Below are positions 1 to 7,819 of a DNA stretch of 64,000 nt, piece after piece. The position numbers and the translations under genes are program-made. The stretch comes from Haliscomenobacter hydrossis DSM 1100 (GTDB lineage: Bacteria; Bacteroidota; Bacteroidia; Chitinophagales; Saprospiraceae), in contig NC_015510.1 of the NCBI RefSeq assembly GCF_000212735.1, positions 1,984,001 through 2,048,000 on the forward strand. Reading direction: 5' to 3'. Position 1 is the first letter of the stretch. The number at the start of each line of letters is the position of its first letter. The notes below the pieces were generated by a model, which did no database searches, was not told where the DNA came from, and saw only the letters and a list, made by a program, of their open reading frames with translations.

Positions 1-2
1 TC

Positions 3-503
3 AATGGCGCCATTCGGGCTTTCCGGGATAGTTTTGCGCTGCGCGAAACCCCACCTTTTGCGGGAAGTTACGACCTCTACAATTTCATCAAAAAAGTAGT
101 GCCCGACTCGCTGCAATACTACCTGGAAGATTCCTGGCTCAAAATTGCGCTGTACGAAAACCGCATCATCAGTGCCAAAGCCAAAAAACTGGATGGAGAT
201 CGTTACGAGGTGACGCTCAAGGTGAAATCGCGCAAGATGTACGCCGATGAAAAAGGCAATGAGTCCGAGGCCAAAAACATGAACGACTACATTGACATTG
301 GTGTATTTGCTGAAGACAAGGTAGCGAAGGATGGCAAAAAGCTGACCCAAGCGCTTTATTTTCAAAAACACCGCCTGAAAACCGGCGAACACGAAATTAA
401 AGTAGTGGTCAAAGGAAAACCCGAAAAGGCGGGCATTGATCCGTACAATAAACTGATCGATCGGATACCGGAAGACAATCGGAATACGGTGGATTTGGAG
501 TGA
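3..503 (+). CDS. M1-type aminopeptidase family protein, C-terminal fragment (gene enters from left edge)
   Basis: The reading frame is open from the first bases of the window to a TGA at 501-503, giving the last 166 residues of a larger protein. The fragment reads like the end of the membrane-linked M1 metallopeptidase proteins of Bacteroidota, in which a zinc peptidase is often fused to an ABC-transporter permease. The visible part is the beta-rich tail after the catalytic domain: a short helical stretch (YDLYNFIKKVVPDSLQYYLED), then strands with many Lys and Glu, ending in PEDNRNTVDLE. The HExxH zinc site would lie upstream of the window and is not visible, so the family call rests on the tail alone. 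A near copy of the last 35 bases recurs at about 9776. Confidence 0.6.
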   Translation, partial: NGAIRAFRDSFALRETPPFAGSYDLYNFIKKVVPDSLQYYLEDSWLKIALYENRIISAKAKKLDGDRYEVTLKVKSRKMYADEKGNESEAKNMNDYIDIGVFAEDKVAKDGKKLTQALYFQKHRLKTGEHEIKVVVKGKPEKAGIDPYNKLIDRIPEDNRNTVDLE

Positions 504-586
504 AAATGGGGGTTGTGCCTTGGTCGCTTTTGGCCAAGGTACAACTTGTGTTTTTGTTTGTACGGCTTTAGCGCTTGTTTGAGTTT

Positions 587-748
587 TTAATATTGCATTT
601 CAGTAGAGTGGAATTTTTTGCCCCTTGGGAGCTTCAACCACTCCGCAGCACTTTGCCCTGTGCTGAATTTGCGCCACACTACAAAAGCAATCAGGGCAAT
701 TCCCGGGTATAGTGCCCAGGTTGGAATTGCGCGGCTGTTCTTGGCCAT
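587..748 (-). CDS. small single-pass membrane protein, 53 aa
   Basis: This short frame starts with ATG at 748 and ends with TAA at 587-589. It encodes MAKNSRAIPTW, one hydrophobic span of about 16 residues (residues 11-25, with WALYPGIALIAFVVW), then a basic, soluble tail with GKKFHST. A Lys/Arg-flanked single span and a plausible upstream promoter on the minus strand (TAacTTTA, one base off the Bacteroidota -7 consensus, about 40 bases before the ATG) favour a real gene over chance. It lies convergent to the peptidase gene and runs away from the membrane/nuclease pair that follows. No family is recognised. The overlapping plus-strand frame of 86 codons has no such pattern and was left out. 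Confidence 0.45.
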   Translation of the reverse strand: MAKNSRAIPTWALYPGIALIAFVVWRKFSTGQSAAEWLKLPRGKKFHSTEMQY

Positions 749-868
749 GTTGATTGTTTGGGAATGTTATGCGTGGGGTAAAGTTACAAAAAATTGGGGA
801 CTGCAATCACTCTATTTTGCTATTCCCAGCCAGTTTAATACGATATTATGCATAATTAGCAAATTTAA

Positions 869-912
869 TGAGTACTAATAGTTGCAATTACAGTACTCAA
901 AGGTTAGTTTTG
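869..912 (+). promoter_or_regulatory. promoter with an operator-like inverted repeat
   Basis: A TTG at 882-884 and a TAgtTTTG at 905-912 are spaced by 20 bases, which is the Bacteroidota -33/-7 arrangement. An 8-base inverted repeat, TGAGTACT (869-876) and AGTACTCA (892-899), brackets the -33 element. This suggests repressor control of the two genes starting at 1015 and 1746. Transcription would begin near 918, leaving a leader of about 100 bases. Confidence 0.55.
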
Positions 913-1014
913 TTCTTGATCAACTTTTTCTTAAAAAAGTTAAAAAGAGATGAAACTGGTGCGAGTTTACCAGCAATGGCTATGACTCATATACTGAGGT
1001 ATAAAAAAATACTA

Positions 1015-1686
1015 ATGGAGCTTTTTAGAAAAATATGGAACTGGATTCTGAGCATATGGAAAGACCCAGTATGGAGTAAAGTGATTTCAGCAGGAATTAT
1101 TTTATTGATTTCAACTGTTTGGTTGAAATATAGCAACCTTACGTTCAAAGAAATATATAATGGGCTCATCGAAGGTCTAGCTTTTAAGGCTCCAATATTC
1201 GTTTTCTTGTCATTAATCGCTGCCTATTTCTTGTTGAAATTATTTCAAAAGTCATTCAAACGAAAATCTGATCCAATTTGGAATGAACAAGTTGGTAATT
1301 ATAAATTTAGTGAATTATATCATATACTAGCTAACCAAAATTTCCCTGTAGAAACAAGAGGAATGTCATGGTTGGGAAGAAAGCCACCGGAAGATGATTT
1401 GTTATCGATGTTTTATACGTATATCACTCTCTTTAATAGAGGTTTAAGCTTGGATGACGAATTAAATGGCGGCGGTTATTTGTATGGTGTATTAGCACCG
1501 AAATTGGTTAGCTATGGGTTAATTGATAAAATAGAAGCTAAAAATCTACGAATAGATGTAATGGACATAAAATATCAAACATCGGAATTAGGTCATAAAT
1601 TTTATGCCCTACTAGAAAAAAGCATACATTTAAACCCCGAAGATGAGAAAAAAATCAAGCACAAACAAGGTGCAAAACGTTCATAA
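1015..1686 (+). CDS. two-TM membrane protein of unknown function, possible effector
   Basis: The product is 223 residues from the ATG at 1015. That start is preferred over upstream codons because the protein then begins MELFRKIWNW directly before the first membrane span. Two hydrophobic spans are clear: about residues 22-38 (VISAGIILLISTVWL) and 57-75 (APIFVFLSLIAAYFLLKLF). A soluble domain of about 150 residues follows, with a GLSLDDELNGGGYLYG turn and a helical end rich in Lys, resembling a small winged-helix-like domain. No family is recognised. The next gene starts 59 bases downstream and is probably co-transcribed from the promoter at 882-912. The codon use is AT-rich, unlike the genes beyond 10 kb, which suggests transfer. 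A membrane protein paired with a nuclease-like protein is a layout seen in defence systems, but that role is inferred. Confidence 0.7.
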   Translation: MELFRKIWNWILSIWKDPVWSKVISAGIILLISTVWLKYSNLTFKEIYNGLIEGLAFKAPIFVFLSLIAAYFLLKLFQKSFKRKSDPIWNEQVGNYKFSELYHILANQNFPVETRGMSWLGRKPPEDDLLSMFYTYITLFNRGLSLDDELNGGGYLYGVLAPKLVSYGLIDKIEAKNLRIDVMDIKYQTSELGHKFYALLEKSIHLNPEDEKKIKHKQGAKRS

Positions 1687-1745
1687 TGGGCATGACTGTT
1701 ATAGTGAAGGTGCACCTGTTTTAGGAAAAGCGAAATAAAAAACAA

Positions 1746-3227
1746 ATGATATACTTTACTGATATTTTTGAAGCTGACGAGTCAAAGTTAAATGCATATG
1801 GGGCATTTAATATTTCACTCATTAATGATCTACCTTTATTCATAGACCCCTTCCTTTTATTTGGGAGTAGTAAAAACGAATATCAACATTTGCACGAAGA
1901 CATATTAAGGTATATTGCATTTTTAAAAGAGCGTTCAAATGGAGGGGACATTCCTATGAGCCAAATTATTGCTTGGTATGTATTTCCAGAAATAAAGCAA
2001 AATTGGTTAGGGTATAGTTTGGTCGGTAATAGAGGCAGTGGTTTAGGTAAAAAGTTTGGAAAAAGTTTTTCTTCATCTCTTGATTTTTTGTTTAAAGACA
2101 TTGGAAACGAGACCATATCAGTAACCTCTCACATAGAAAAAACTTGTCTGTTTGAAGTTGGAATCGGTAGAGACAATATCAGTGATTTAACCTGCAATCT
2201 AATAAAAAATTACCTTCTTGAATATACTCAGAAATTTTCTCTGGAAAATATTGACCCAAAGTACCTTGCGTCTGTAAAAGTTGAAAAGGTCTACTTTGAT
2301 TATACTTTAGAACGTTGGATGCCAGGGACTTTTACTCTTCCAGTATTAGACGCTGACTATGTTTTACTGACTCCAAAAGATATTTTAACAAAAGATGATA
2401 ATTGGATAAATCGGGGTGACTTAAATGCAAAGTTCAACGAAATTTATTCAGCCATACCAAACTCACAATTGAGATTTGAGATTGAAAATTATTTCAAGCA
2501 AAATTTACCAGCACCAACACCTAACAAATCGCTTTCGGATAAAGAAAAAAACGAAGCCATAAGTAGAGTACTCCGAAAGTATCCTGAGATTATTGACTAT
2601 TTCATCAAATATAAAGAAACAAATAAGGAAGGTGCTAGACGAATTTCAAATGAAAAAGTTGATGAAGTTTATAATCTATTTATTAAAAACACGTCACGTT
2701 TTATCGAATTACTGAAAAACGAAACTCCATTTTATGCTATATCCCATATTAATTCTTATTCAGAGGCAATGAAAAGGGTGGAATTTATGAAAACTGTAAT
2801 AGAAGATATGGACGGTTATAGGTTGTTTTATCACAAGGGTGCGCCAATAAAACGGGAGGCAGATTTGCAGATTATTTATAGGCTTACATGGTATGCGACT
2901 GACTATGATGTAAACAGAGAAGTCAATAATGGAAGAGGCCCTGTTGACTACACGATTTCAAAAGGCTCAAAAGATAAGACACTAGTTGAATTTAAACTTG
3001 CGTCAAATTCCCAGTTAAAGAAGAACTTATTAAATCAAGTTGAAATTTATAAGAAAGCAAACAAGACTGAATCCAGCATTAAGGTGATTTTATACTTTGA
3101 TGATAGTGAGTATCGTAAAGTTGTTTCAATATTGAAGGAATTAAACCTATCAGAAGATAAAAGTATTATTTTGATTGACGCAGGTGCTGATAATAAAGTA
3201 TCTGCATCAAAAGCCACTGAGCACTGA
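1746..3227 (+). CDS. conserved protein with C-terminal PD-(D/E)XK nuclease-like domain
   Basis: The protein has 493 residues. The N-terminal part (about 1-250) begins with a segment carrying GAFNISLINDLPLFIDPFLLF, which I remember as a conserved block in otherwise unnamed proteins of many bacteria. The middle (260-350) is helical. The C-terminal part fits a PD-(D/E)XK fold: Glu371 in KREADLQ, Asp401 in GPVDYTI, then Glu415 and Lys417 in LVEFKLA, followed by a QVEIYKKA helix as in restriction-like nucleases. The protein is probably soluble and may bind or cut nucleic acid. The gene follows the two-TM gene, shares its low GC, and probably forms one operon with it. The last ten residues (KVSASKATEH) look like an unconserved extension. 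The nuclease fold is inferred from motif spacing; the role is unknown. Confidence 0.75.
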   Translation: MIYFTDIFEADESKLNAYGAFNISLINDLPLFIDPFLLFGSSKNEYQHLHEDILRYIAFLKERSNGGDIPMSQIIAWYVFPEIKQNWLGYSLVGNRGSGLGKKFGKSFSSSLDFLFKDIGNETISVTSHIEKTCLFEVGIGRDNISDLTCNLIKNYLLEYTQKFSLENIDPKYLASVKVEKVYFDYTLERWMPGTFTLPVLDADYVLLTPKDILTKDDNWINRGDLNAKFNEIYSAIPNSQLRFEIENYFKQNLPAPTPNKSLSDKEKNEAISRVLRKYPEIIDYFIKYKETNKEGARRISNEKVDEVYNLFIKNTSRFIELLKNETPFYAISHINSYSEAMKRVEFMKTVIEDMDGYRLFYHKGAPIKREADLQIIYRLTWYATDYDVNREVNNGRGPVDYTISKGSKDKTLVEFKLASNSQLKKNLLNQVEIYKKANKTESSIKVILYFDDSEYRKVVSILKELNLSEDKSIILIDAGADNKVSASKATEH

Positions 3228-3426
3228 TGATCCCGAGAAAATCTCACTACCACCAATCGATGTCAAAATCTAATCATCAAGGCCAGATCAGCCATCAGCG
3301 CGGAGATGACCTTGACCCTTTAAATAAATTTTTATTCGATGAATGAAGTTGTTAAGCGAAATCGCTTTAGATGTTGCCAATAGTGTTTTACATAATCAAA
3401 TATTTTTAAATTTCAAACTTAAAGTT

Positions 3427-3434
3427 TAGCTTTG
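3427..3434 (+). promoter_or_regulatory. putative -7 promoter element
   Basis: TAgcTTTG matches the Bacteroidota -7 consensus TAnnTTTG and lies 38 bases before the lipoprotein start at 3472. Twenty bases upstream the -33 position reads TTTT rather than TTG, so the match is partial. The 3228-3426 stretch before it shows no gene. Confidence 0.4.
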
Positions 3435-3471
3435 CTGCATATCACTCATAGCGAATAAAAGGAACTATGCA

Positions 3472-3843
3472 ATGAAAAGGATTCCTGGATTTATTGTACT
3501 TCTTACGACCACACTTTTTTTGACAACTTGTGGAGTTCAACAAAATCTAAGCATTTCACACAGATTAAGTCCAGGCATGACGAAATCAGAAGTGGAAGCA
3601 ATCATGGGCCCTCCCGTCAAGAGCGACTTCTACAAAAATGTTGAAGAGTGGCATTATTGTAAAACGGGAATGTCCGCAGACGAATTTTTAGCCTTATTCT
3701 TTTACGAAGGAAAATTGATAGAGAAACTTAATTATACTGTAACGATAGCTGATACAGGAGGGTCTTTTGGCTCGTGTTCAAAGTTCATCAAAATGGGTAA
3801 CTACCGTGAGCCGGACAAAATTATTGAATTAAGGTTAAAATAA
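3472..3843 (+). CDS. small outer-membrane-assembly-like (SmpA/BamE-fold) lipoprotein
   Basis: The protein has 123 residues. A signal peptide ends in a lipobox (FLTTC, Cys about residue 21), so it should be a lipoprotein anchored in the cell envelope. The mature part contains the block LSPGMTKSEVEAIMGPP, the hallmark helix-turn of the SmpA/OmlA and related BLIP-like folds. An EEWHYC strand and a DEFLALFFYEGKLIEKL strand pair follow, as in BamE-type domains. True BamE supports beta-barrel insertion, but many stand-alone members have no known role, so the specific job is open. It lies alone between the nuclease-like gene and an unknown gene, with its own putative promoter. Confidence 0.7.
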   Translation: MKRIPGFIVLLTTTLFLTTCGVQQNLSISHRLSPGMTKSEVEAIMGPPVKSDFYKNVEEWHYCKTGMSADEFLALFFYEGKLIEKLNYTVTIADTGGSFGSCSKFIKMGNYREPDKIIELRLK

Positions 3844-3920
3844 TCAGTAGGTAACGCTACTTAACAATAGGCAATCTCAGAAGCACAAATCGTCCTTAAT
3901 AACTTTTAAACTTCAAAAAT

Positions 3921-4280
3921 ATGGCCCTTGGCGACTTCTTCAGAATCAATATGCCCTACGGCATGGAGAAAAACGATAAAAACGAATGGTTCGTTTTCAA
4001 TCGAGAATATAAACCGCTTGGATTCAATACCAATTCACACATAGAGTACGAAAACCACCCCGTTTTTGTAAAGTACAAAGGATTGACAGAAAAGAAGCTG
4101 CAAAAATTGGCATGCTTCGAAGATGGTTACATCAGACGGAATGAAAAAGGAGAAATCTATATGGTTTGGTTCTATTCGGATGCAACAAACCCGAAAGACA
4201 CCCCAAAATATTGGAATGATTACTTTGACAGGATAAAAATTTTATCCAAGTTCAAAAGTGACGAGCCCCGGAACGAATAA
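3921..4280 (+). CDS. hypothetical protein, 119 aa
   Basis: This is a soluble protein of 119 residues starting at the ATG at 3921. It begins MALGDFFRINMPYGMEKNDK, with aromatic and Asn/Tyr-rich strands (NEWFVFNREYKPLGFN, IYMVWFYSD) that suggest a compact alpha/beta or beta-rich fold. I recall similar short proteins from other Bacteroidota but know no function. There is no signal peptide and no membrane span. The gene stops two bases before the stop of the convergent TPR gene. AT-rich codon use matches its neighbours in the island. Confidence 0.6.
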   Translation: MALGDFFRINMPYGMEKNDKNEWFVFNREYKPLGFNTNSHIEYENHPVFVKYKGLTEKKLQKLACFEDGYIRRNEKGEIYMVWFYSDATNPKDTPKYWNDYFDRIKILSKFKSDEPRNE

Positions 4281-4282
4281 AA

Positions 4283-5719
4283 TTATTCATCAGGAAAAAT
4301 CCAAATAGACCGAACAGTGCATTTAGATTTTATAACCTCTTCATCTTCGTATTCATATTTTCCCGTCCCCATATAAACACCTAAACCATCGCCATCTATA
4401 AAGGCAGTATTTAAGAGTAAAAAAACCTTTTCACTTATTTTTCCATTATGCCAAAGCCCTGCATTAGCTACCATGTCTGGGTTAGGTCCCCATACATTAA
4501 ACGTTTTTTGGTTAACTAGCCTAACTTTTGATAACGGATCTCCAATTTTAATTCCATAATTTAGTCTCCAATCTGAGCCAAGATTGTCGAATTCTACGCG
4601 GATAATTTTTTGCATTTTCTCATTTTCCCATCTTATACTTACTTGATTTTTAGTAGATGGAAAAATCAAAGTAGTATACATATAGTTTCCTTCTCCTACG
4701 TAACTATTAGAATTTTTCACATTATTTACCCCTACAATTCCAGCCAAATCTTTGAATGAGACGTCAAAAGGGATTCGACCGTATCTCTCTCCTGGCACAA
4801 TAATCCAGTCATTGGGATATGCAGTATTCGGCTTTTTAAGTGATAGGGGACAATTGTCTTCAACTAAGGCTTTAGCTTCCTCGTTTTTATATTCAATGGC
4901 TTGAAACAAACTTATACACGCTTCTTCATCTTTGCCAAGTTCTAGTTGACTAGAACCAAGATTAAGATAGAATATTCCAAGTTCCTCTCTCCATTTATCA
5001 ATTTTAAATTTTTCAATTCCGATATCATTTTGATCCAGGGTAGCAAGTCCATTTTGAATCAATTTTTGATTTATACCTATACATTGTTTAAAGTCAGTTA
5101 TAGCGCCTTGTAAGTCATTAATATTTACTTTAGCTTTTCCTCTCATGAAGATAAAACCATGCCTCTGAGGGTTCTTTGAAAATGCATTTGTGTAAGCTTC
5201 TATTTCTTTGTGGTAATTTCCTAAATTTCTATATATTTCTGCTTGCCAACCATAATTTGAATCTGTTGGTAAGAGTTTTATTGATTCCTCTATAGCAGGT
5301 AAAGCTTTGTTATAGTTTTTTGCTTCGACGTAAATGAAGGCTATATTTTCATATGCTTCGGCAGCTTTATCTGGTCTTTTATTACCATATAACTCTGTTA
5401 GTTTGTACAAATCAGATAGGATTAAATAATGATTGGTCTTAAATTTTGGACTAAACGACCTTTGGAGATATCTGAGTTGATAAAGGTCTGGATTTTGAGG
5501 TTCTAACTCTATAGCCTGATCAAGCAATTTGAATTGAAGATCATTAAAGGTCATTTGTCCTCCATTGTTCACCTTATATATAGAATCTAAAAAGATATTT
5601 CTTTTAGTATTGCCCTGTATTGTGTTCTGACATGATAAATCAGAAAATGTAGAGCAAATAATGAAGAGTACCAAAATAGAATTGCTAATTTTAGATGCAA
5701 AAAAGTTTAATGTTTTCAT
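4283..5719 (-). CDS. secreted or lipid-anchored TPR-repeat protein
   Basis: The protein has 478 residues. It starts with a long hydrophobic signal (ILVLFIICSTF) followed by SDLSCQ, where Cys30 could be a lipobox cysteine. Residues about 45-290 hold TPR-like helical pairs, for example NYNKALPAIEESIKLLPTD, EIEAYTNAFSKNPQ and AITDFKQCIGIN, and then a repeat ending in ACISLFQAIEYKNEEA. The C-terminal 170 residues form a separate beta-rich domain with an alternating aromatic pattern (NYMYTTLIFPSTKNQVSIRWENE; GDGLGVYMGTGKYEYEDEE), which I do not recognise. The TPR part probably acts as a protein-binding scaffold in the periplasm or at the outer membrane. It is transcribed towards the convergent gene at 3921 with almost no gap. 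Confidence 0.7.
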   Translation of the reverse strand: MKTLNFFASKISNSILVLFIICSTFSDLSCQNTIQGNTKRNIFLDSIYKVNNGGQMTFNDLQFKLLDQAIELEPQNPDLYQLRYLQRSFSPKFKTNHYLILSDLYKLTELYGNKRPDKAAEAYENIAFIYVEAKNYNKALPAIEESIKLLPTDSNYGWQAEIYRNLGNYHKEIEAYTNAFSKNPQRHGFIFMRGKAKVNINDLQGAITDFKQCIGINQKLIQNGLATLDQNDIGIEKFKIDKWREELGIFYLNLGSSQLELGKDEEACISLFQAIEYKNEEAKALVEDNCPLSLKKPNTAYPNDWIIVPGERYGRIPFDVSFKDLAGIVGVNNVKNSNSYVGEGNYMYTTLIFPSTKNQVSIRWENEKMQKIIRVEFDNLGSDWRLNYGIKIGDPLSKVRLVNQKTFNVWGPNPDMVANAGLWHNGKISEKVFLLLNTAFIDGDGLGVYMGTGKYEYEDEEVIKSKCTVRSIWIFPDE

Positions 5720-5748
5720 AAATGCAAGTTTAATTTAAAATAACATAC

Positions 5749-5801
5749 CCGCTAGTCCAAGTCTTCCCCATTAACCCGCTCGACCAAGTCTTCCTCATTA
5801 A
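5749..5801 (+). repeat. two tandem copies of a degenerate 26-bp dispersed repeat
   Basis: Two units, 5749-5774 and 5776-5801, each start CCGCT and continue nGnCCAAGTCTTCC and YCATTAA. Three further copies lie at 9577, 9634 and 9665, an inverted partial copy at 10069-10086 and a worn one near 15567. After the second unit comes TCGCCAGGCTGAAACGCTGG, shared with the 9.6 kb cluster. The repeats mark the edges of accessory blocks. Confidence 0.65.
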
Positions 5802-5911
5802 TCGCCAGGCTGAAACGCTGGTGCAGTGTCTCTCATGACCTGCACCTATTATCCCCGCGTCTTCAAGACGCAAGAGCATGCAAAATACTAAAAAAGACCG
5901 ACAATCCCCCT

Positions 5912-6690
5912 TCACGATTGATCATCAAACCCTGGCAGATATACAAAGCTGCTCCCTGGCAAATACGGCTCCAGTAAGTCAAGCTCCAGCAAACATCCCT
6001 GATTTTCAAACACATAATTCCGAGCACTGCTGTACAGATACGCTTCCGCTTTATCCACCCATCCGGCCCGAACCGGGTTTTGATGAATGTAGTCTACTTT
6101 TTGCCAAATTACTTTGGGTGAAACCAGCGCAATGGGATGATTGTCTTGTATCCAAAATTGATAAGTGCTGGAACCTTATTTATCGACAGAATTCAACGCT
6201 GAGATTTTGGATTTCAGCGACTTATTTTTGAAGCGCAATGCAGCGCATTGTAATGAAAAAATAAGGAAGATGAAATTCAAAAGATCAAGTTGAAAATGTC
6301 GATTAATAAGGTTCCAGCACTTAAGTTCGATTATTGGCATGGAATCGAGCAAAGTATCGAAATACATGTAACATCCATTCCTTGCGGCTTTCGTTTCCTT
6401 TTGCAATTGCTTCCAAAATCTGCCGGGAGGTAAATTTTTTAAAATCTCGAAGCACTTCCGACAGTGTTAACTCCCCTTCCGCTCTGACAATCATGTGGAT
6501 GTGATTGCTCATGATCACGTAGGCACAAATGATCAGTCCTTTTTCTTTCCGGCAATAGGCCAGGCTTTCAAGCACGATATCTCGGTAAGTTTTTCTGGTG
6601 AATACATCTACCCAACCCACAACCGTACAGGTAACGTAATTCAAACCATGCTGATCCAGGATGCGGTAACGCGGCAGATGGTTTTTGCAT
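5912..6690 (-). pseudogene. REP-associated tyrosine transposase (RAYT, IS200-like Y1 family), broken by MITE and frameshift
   Basis: Read on the minus strand, the two halves join into one RAYT of about 205 residues once the MITE and one copy of its TA duplication are removed. The first half has the HUH motif NHIHMIV and the block LNYVTCTVVGWVDVFTRKTY. The second half (5912-6162) has YQFWIQDNHPIAL and the catalytic-tyrosine block VDYIHQNPVRAGW. Two lesions are visible. The MITE puts a stop straight after HANNRT. Near the start, ATG at 6690 runs into five A's; four A's would give MQNHLPRYRILDQHGL in frame, so one extra A (6682-6686) shifts the frame. Such proteins process hairpin (REP) DNA through a 5'-phosphotyrosine. 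This copy should be inactive, but its relatives may have moved the hairpins nearby. Confidence 0.85.
6164..6321. mobile_element. 158-bp MITE with TA target duplication (IS630/Tc1-mariner type ends)
   Basis: The element has 25-bp terminal inverted repeats beginning AGTGCTGGAACCTTATT with a single mismatch (T/A) at position 18. It is flanked on both sides by TA (6162-6163 and 6322-6323). Deleting the element plus one TA restores the codons Asn-Arg-Thr-Tyr-Gln-Phe of the RAYT gene exactly, which proves the insertion boundary. TA duplication is typical of IS630/Tc1-mariner elements. The 158 bp encode no transposase, so it must have moved in trans. No second copy and no matching full element were seen here. 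Confidence 0.9.
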
Positions 6691-6821
6691 TAAAATAATG
6701 TTTTTTTCTAAATACCTGTATTGAGCTTGTGCTTTTTTCGGGCCAGTGTGCTTCCAATAGGCGTAATGCCAATCACTTCACTTTTACCGCTAGTCGGTTC
6801 ATTTGGTCAGTAACAGTTATA

Positions 6822-7157
6822 CTATGTACGTGGCTTTGGCTGAACAAGGCTTTTTAACTCTTTGATTTCTGATCTTAGTTCTGCCAGTTCTGCCTGAATG
6901 GCTTCGAGTTGGTTCATGATTTTATCTCCACGTTCGGTTTCTCCGAAGATCAACTGGGGATCAATACCATGCTCTTGCACGAGAAGGTCGGTAATTCTTC
7001 TGAACGTTTTTTCATTGCCTCCGTTGAGCGCAAGACTGACTACCCCTTGAGCCAAACCAAAGCGTCTCGACAGATCTTTTTGGTTGATAGCTAAAGTTTT
7101 GAGTATGCCTTTTACCCGTAGGTACATCATTTGCTCGTTGTCAGAATTCAAGGTCAT
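6822..7157 (-). CDS. XRE-family helix-turn-helix regulator with coiled-coil tail
   Basis: The protein has 111 residues. Residues about 13-65 form a Cro/CI-type HTH (LRVKGILKTLAINQKDLSRRFGLAQGVVSLALNGG), followed by a linker with GIDPQLIFG. The C-terminal part is a Glu/Leu-rich coiled coil (IMNQLEAIQAELAELRSEIKELKSL) likely used for dimerisation. The start chosen is the ATG at 7157; a downstream Met pair at about residue 10 is possible. It is divergent from the candidate toxin gene at 7289, and the shared intergenic DNA contains palindromic half-sites, so it probably represses itself and that operon. Confidence 0.85.
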   Translation of the reverse strand: MTLNSDNEQMMYLRVKGILKTLAINQKDLSRRFGLAQGVVSLALNGGNEKTFRRITDLLVQEHGIDPQLIFGETERGDKIMNQLEAIQAELAELRSEIKELKSLVQPKPRT

Positions 7158-7177
7158 TTTTAGTTTTTTTCTAAAAA

Positions 7178-7209
7178 ATAGATTTTTAATCTATAAAAAT
7201 CTATCTTTG
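7178..7209 (+). promoter_or_regulatory. palindromic operator overlapping a TATCTTTG promoter
   Basis: A palindrome ATAGATT-TTT-AATCTAT (7178-7194) is followed by a third half-site AAAAATCTAT (7195-7204), which runs into the -7 element TATCTTTG (7202-7209). No -33 TTG is present at the usual distance. A repressor bound here would cover the promoter of the 7289 operon; the divergent XRE protein is the obvious candidate. Confidence 0.55.
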
Positions 7210-7288
7210 CACCAGCATAGGAACTGATCGACAAATTAAGCACTTTATTAAGGGATTTCTACATCCGGAACATGGTAAATGGAAATAG

Positions 7289-7819
7289 ATGAATACTGTT
7301 TCAAAAAAGCATCAGTTCAAACTTGAACCAAAACAGCCATGGCAACCTCCCTACAAAAGCGTCTTGCTTTTCATTGCACTCTGTTGTATCTTGGGACTCG
7401 TTGCTTATTGGAAAGGGGTTGATTTTTTGGAAATGGATGATAGTGGTCAGCCTAAACTGGCTACATCCAGAGAAAAACAAATGGAGCAACGCCTAAAAAG
7501 ACTACAACAATGTGAGCAATACGTAATTCGGGCAAAAGTCAGTGGTTATTATCCCTGTTACAATTGTGGAAAAGACACGACCATTTTTCTTTTAGCGGGC
7601 GAAGTTTGGAAATATGGCGTAACCATTCAGGGGGAAAATAAACGGTATCGCAAATGGTTAGAGAAAATGAACCTGCGTTATCGGGTTCAATACAGAGGTA
7701 CAATTCAAGAGTGCTTGCGTCAAGAAACTTTGAAAATTTATAAGTACCCGCTTTTGCCTGAAAACCTTAAACGAAAACTACCTTTAATTCGCCCCCCAGG
7801 AAATAAAAATGATCTCTAA
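7289..7819 (+). CDS. membrane-anchored protein, possible toxin with GIY-YIG-like C-terminal domain
   Basis: The protein has 176 residues. One membrane span lies at about 24-41 (SVLLFIALCCILGLVAYW), then a charged coiled coil (60-78). The C-terminal 95 residues carry CYNCG (Cys90, Cys93), GEVWKYGVT (104-112), an Arg-rich helix, YRVQYRGT, and conserved-looking Glu141 and Glu146, ending in LPENLKRKLPLIRPPGNK. I remember this block, with KYGVT and a PPGNK end, from the C-termini of Bacteroidota polymorphic toxins; its order resembles a GIY-YIG nuclease core, but the classic GIY and YIG strings are absent. The next gene overlaps it by 11 bases, as in toxin-immunity pairs. The toxin role is an inference. 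Confidence 0.6.
   Translation: MNTVSKKHQFKLEPKQPWQPPYKSVLLFIALCCILGLVAYWKGVDFLEMDDSGQPKLATSREKQMEQRLKRLQQCEQYVIRAKVSGYYPCYNCGKDTTIFLLAGEVWKYGVTIQGENKRYRKWLEKMNLRYRVQYRGTIQECLRQETLKIYKYPLLPENLKRKLPLIRPPGNKNDL

Noticed and set aside
618-878. 86-codon plus-strand frame opposite the small membrane protein
   Set aside because: No signal, motif or codon pattern; the minus-strand 53-codon frame has a clear span and start.
5912-6690. RAYT gene as an active IS200-like insertion sequence
   Set aside because: It is interrupted by a MITE and shifted at codon 3, with no clear IS ends.
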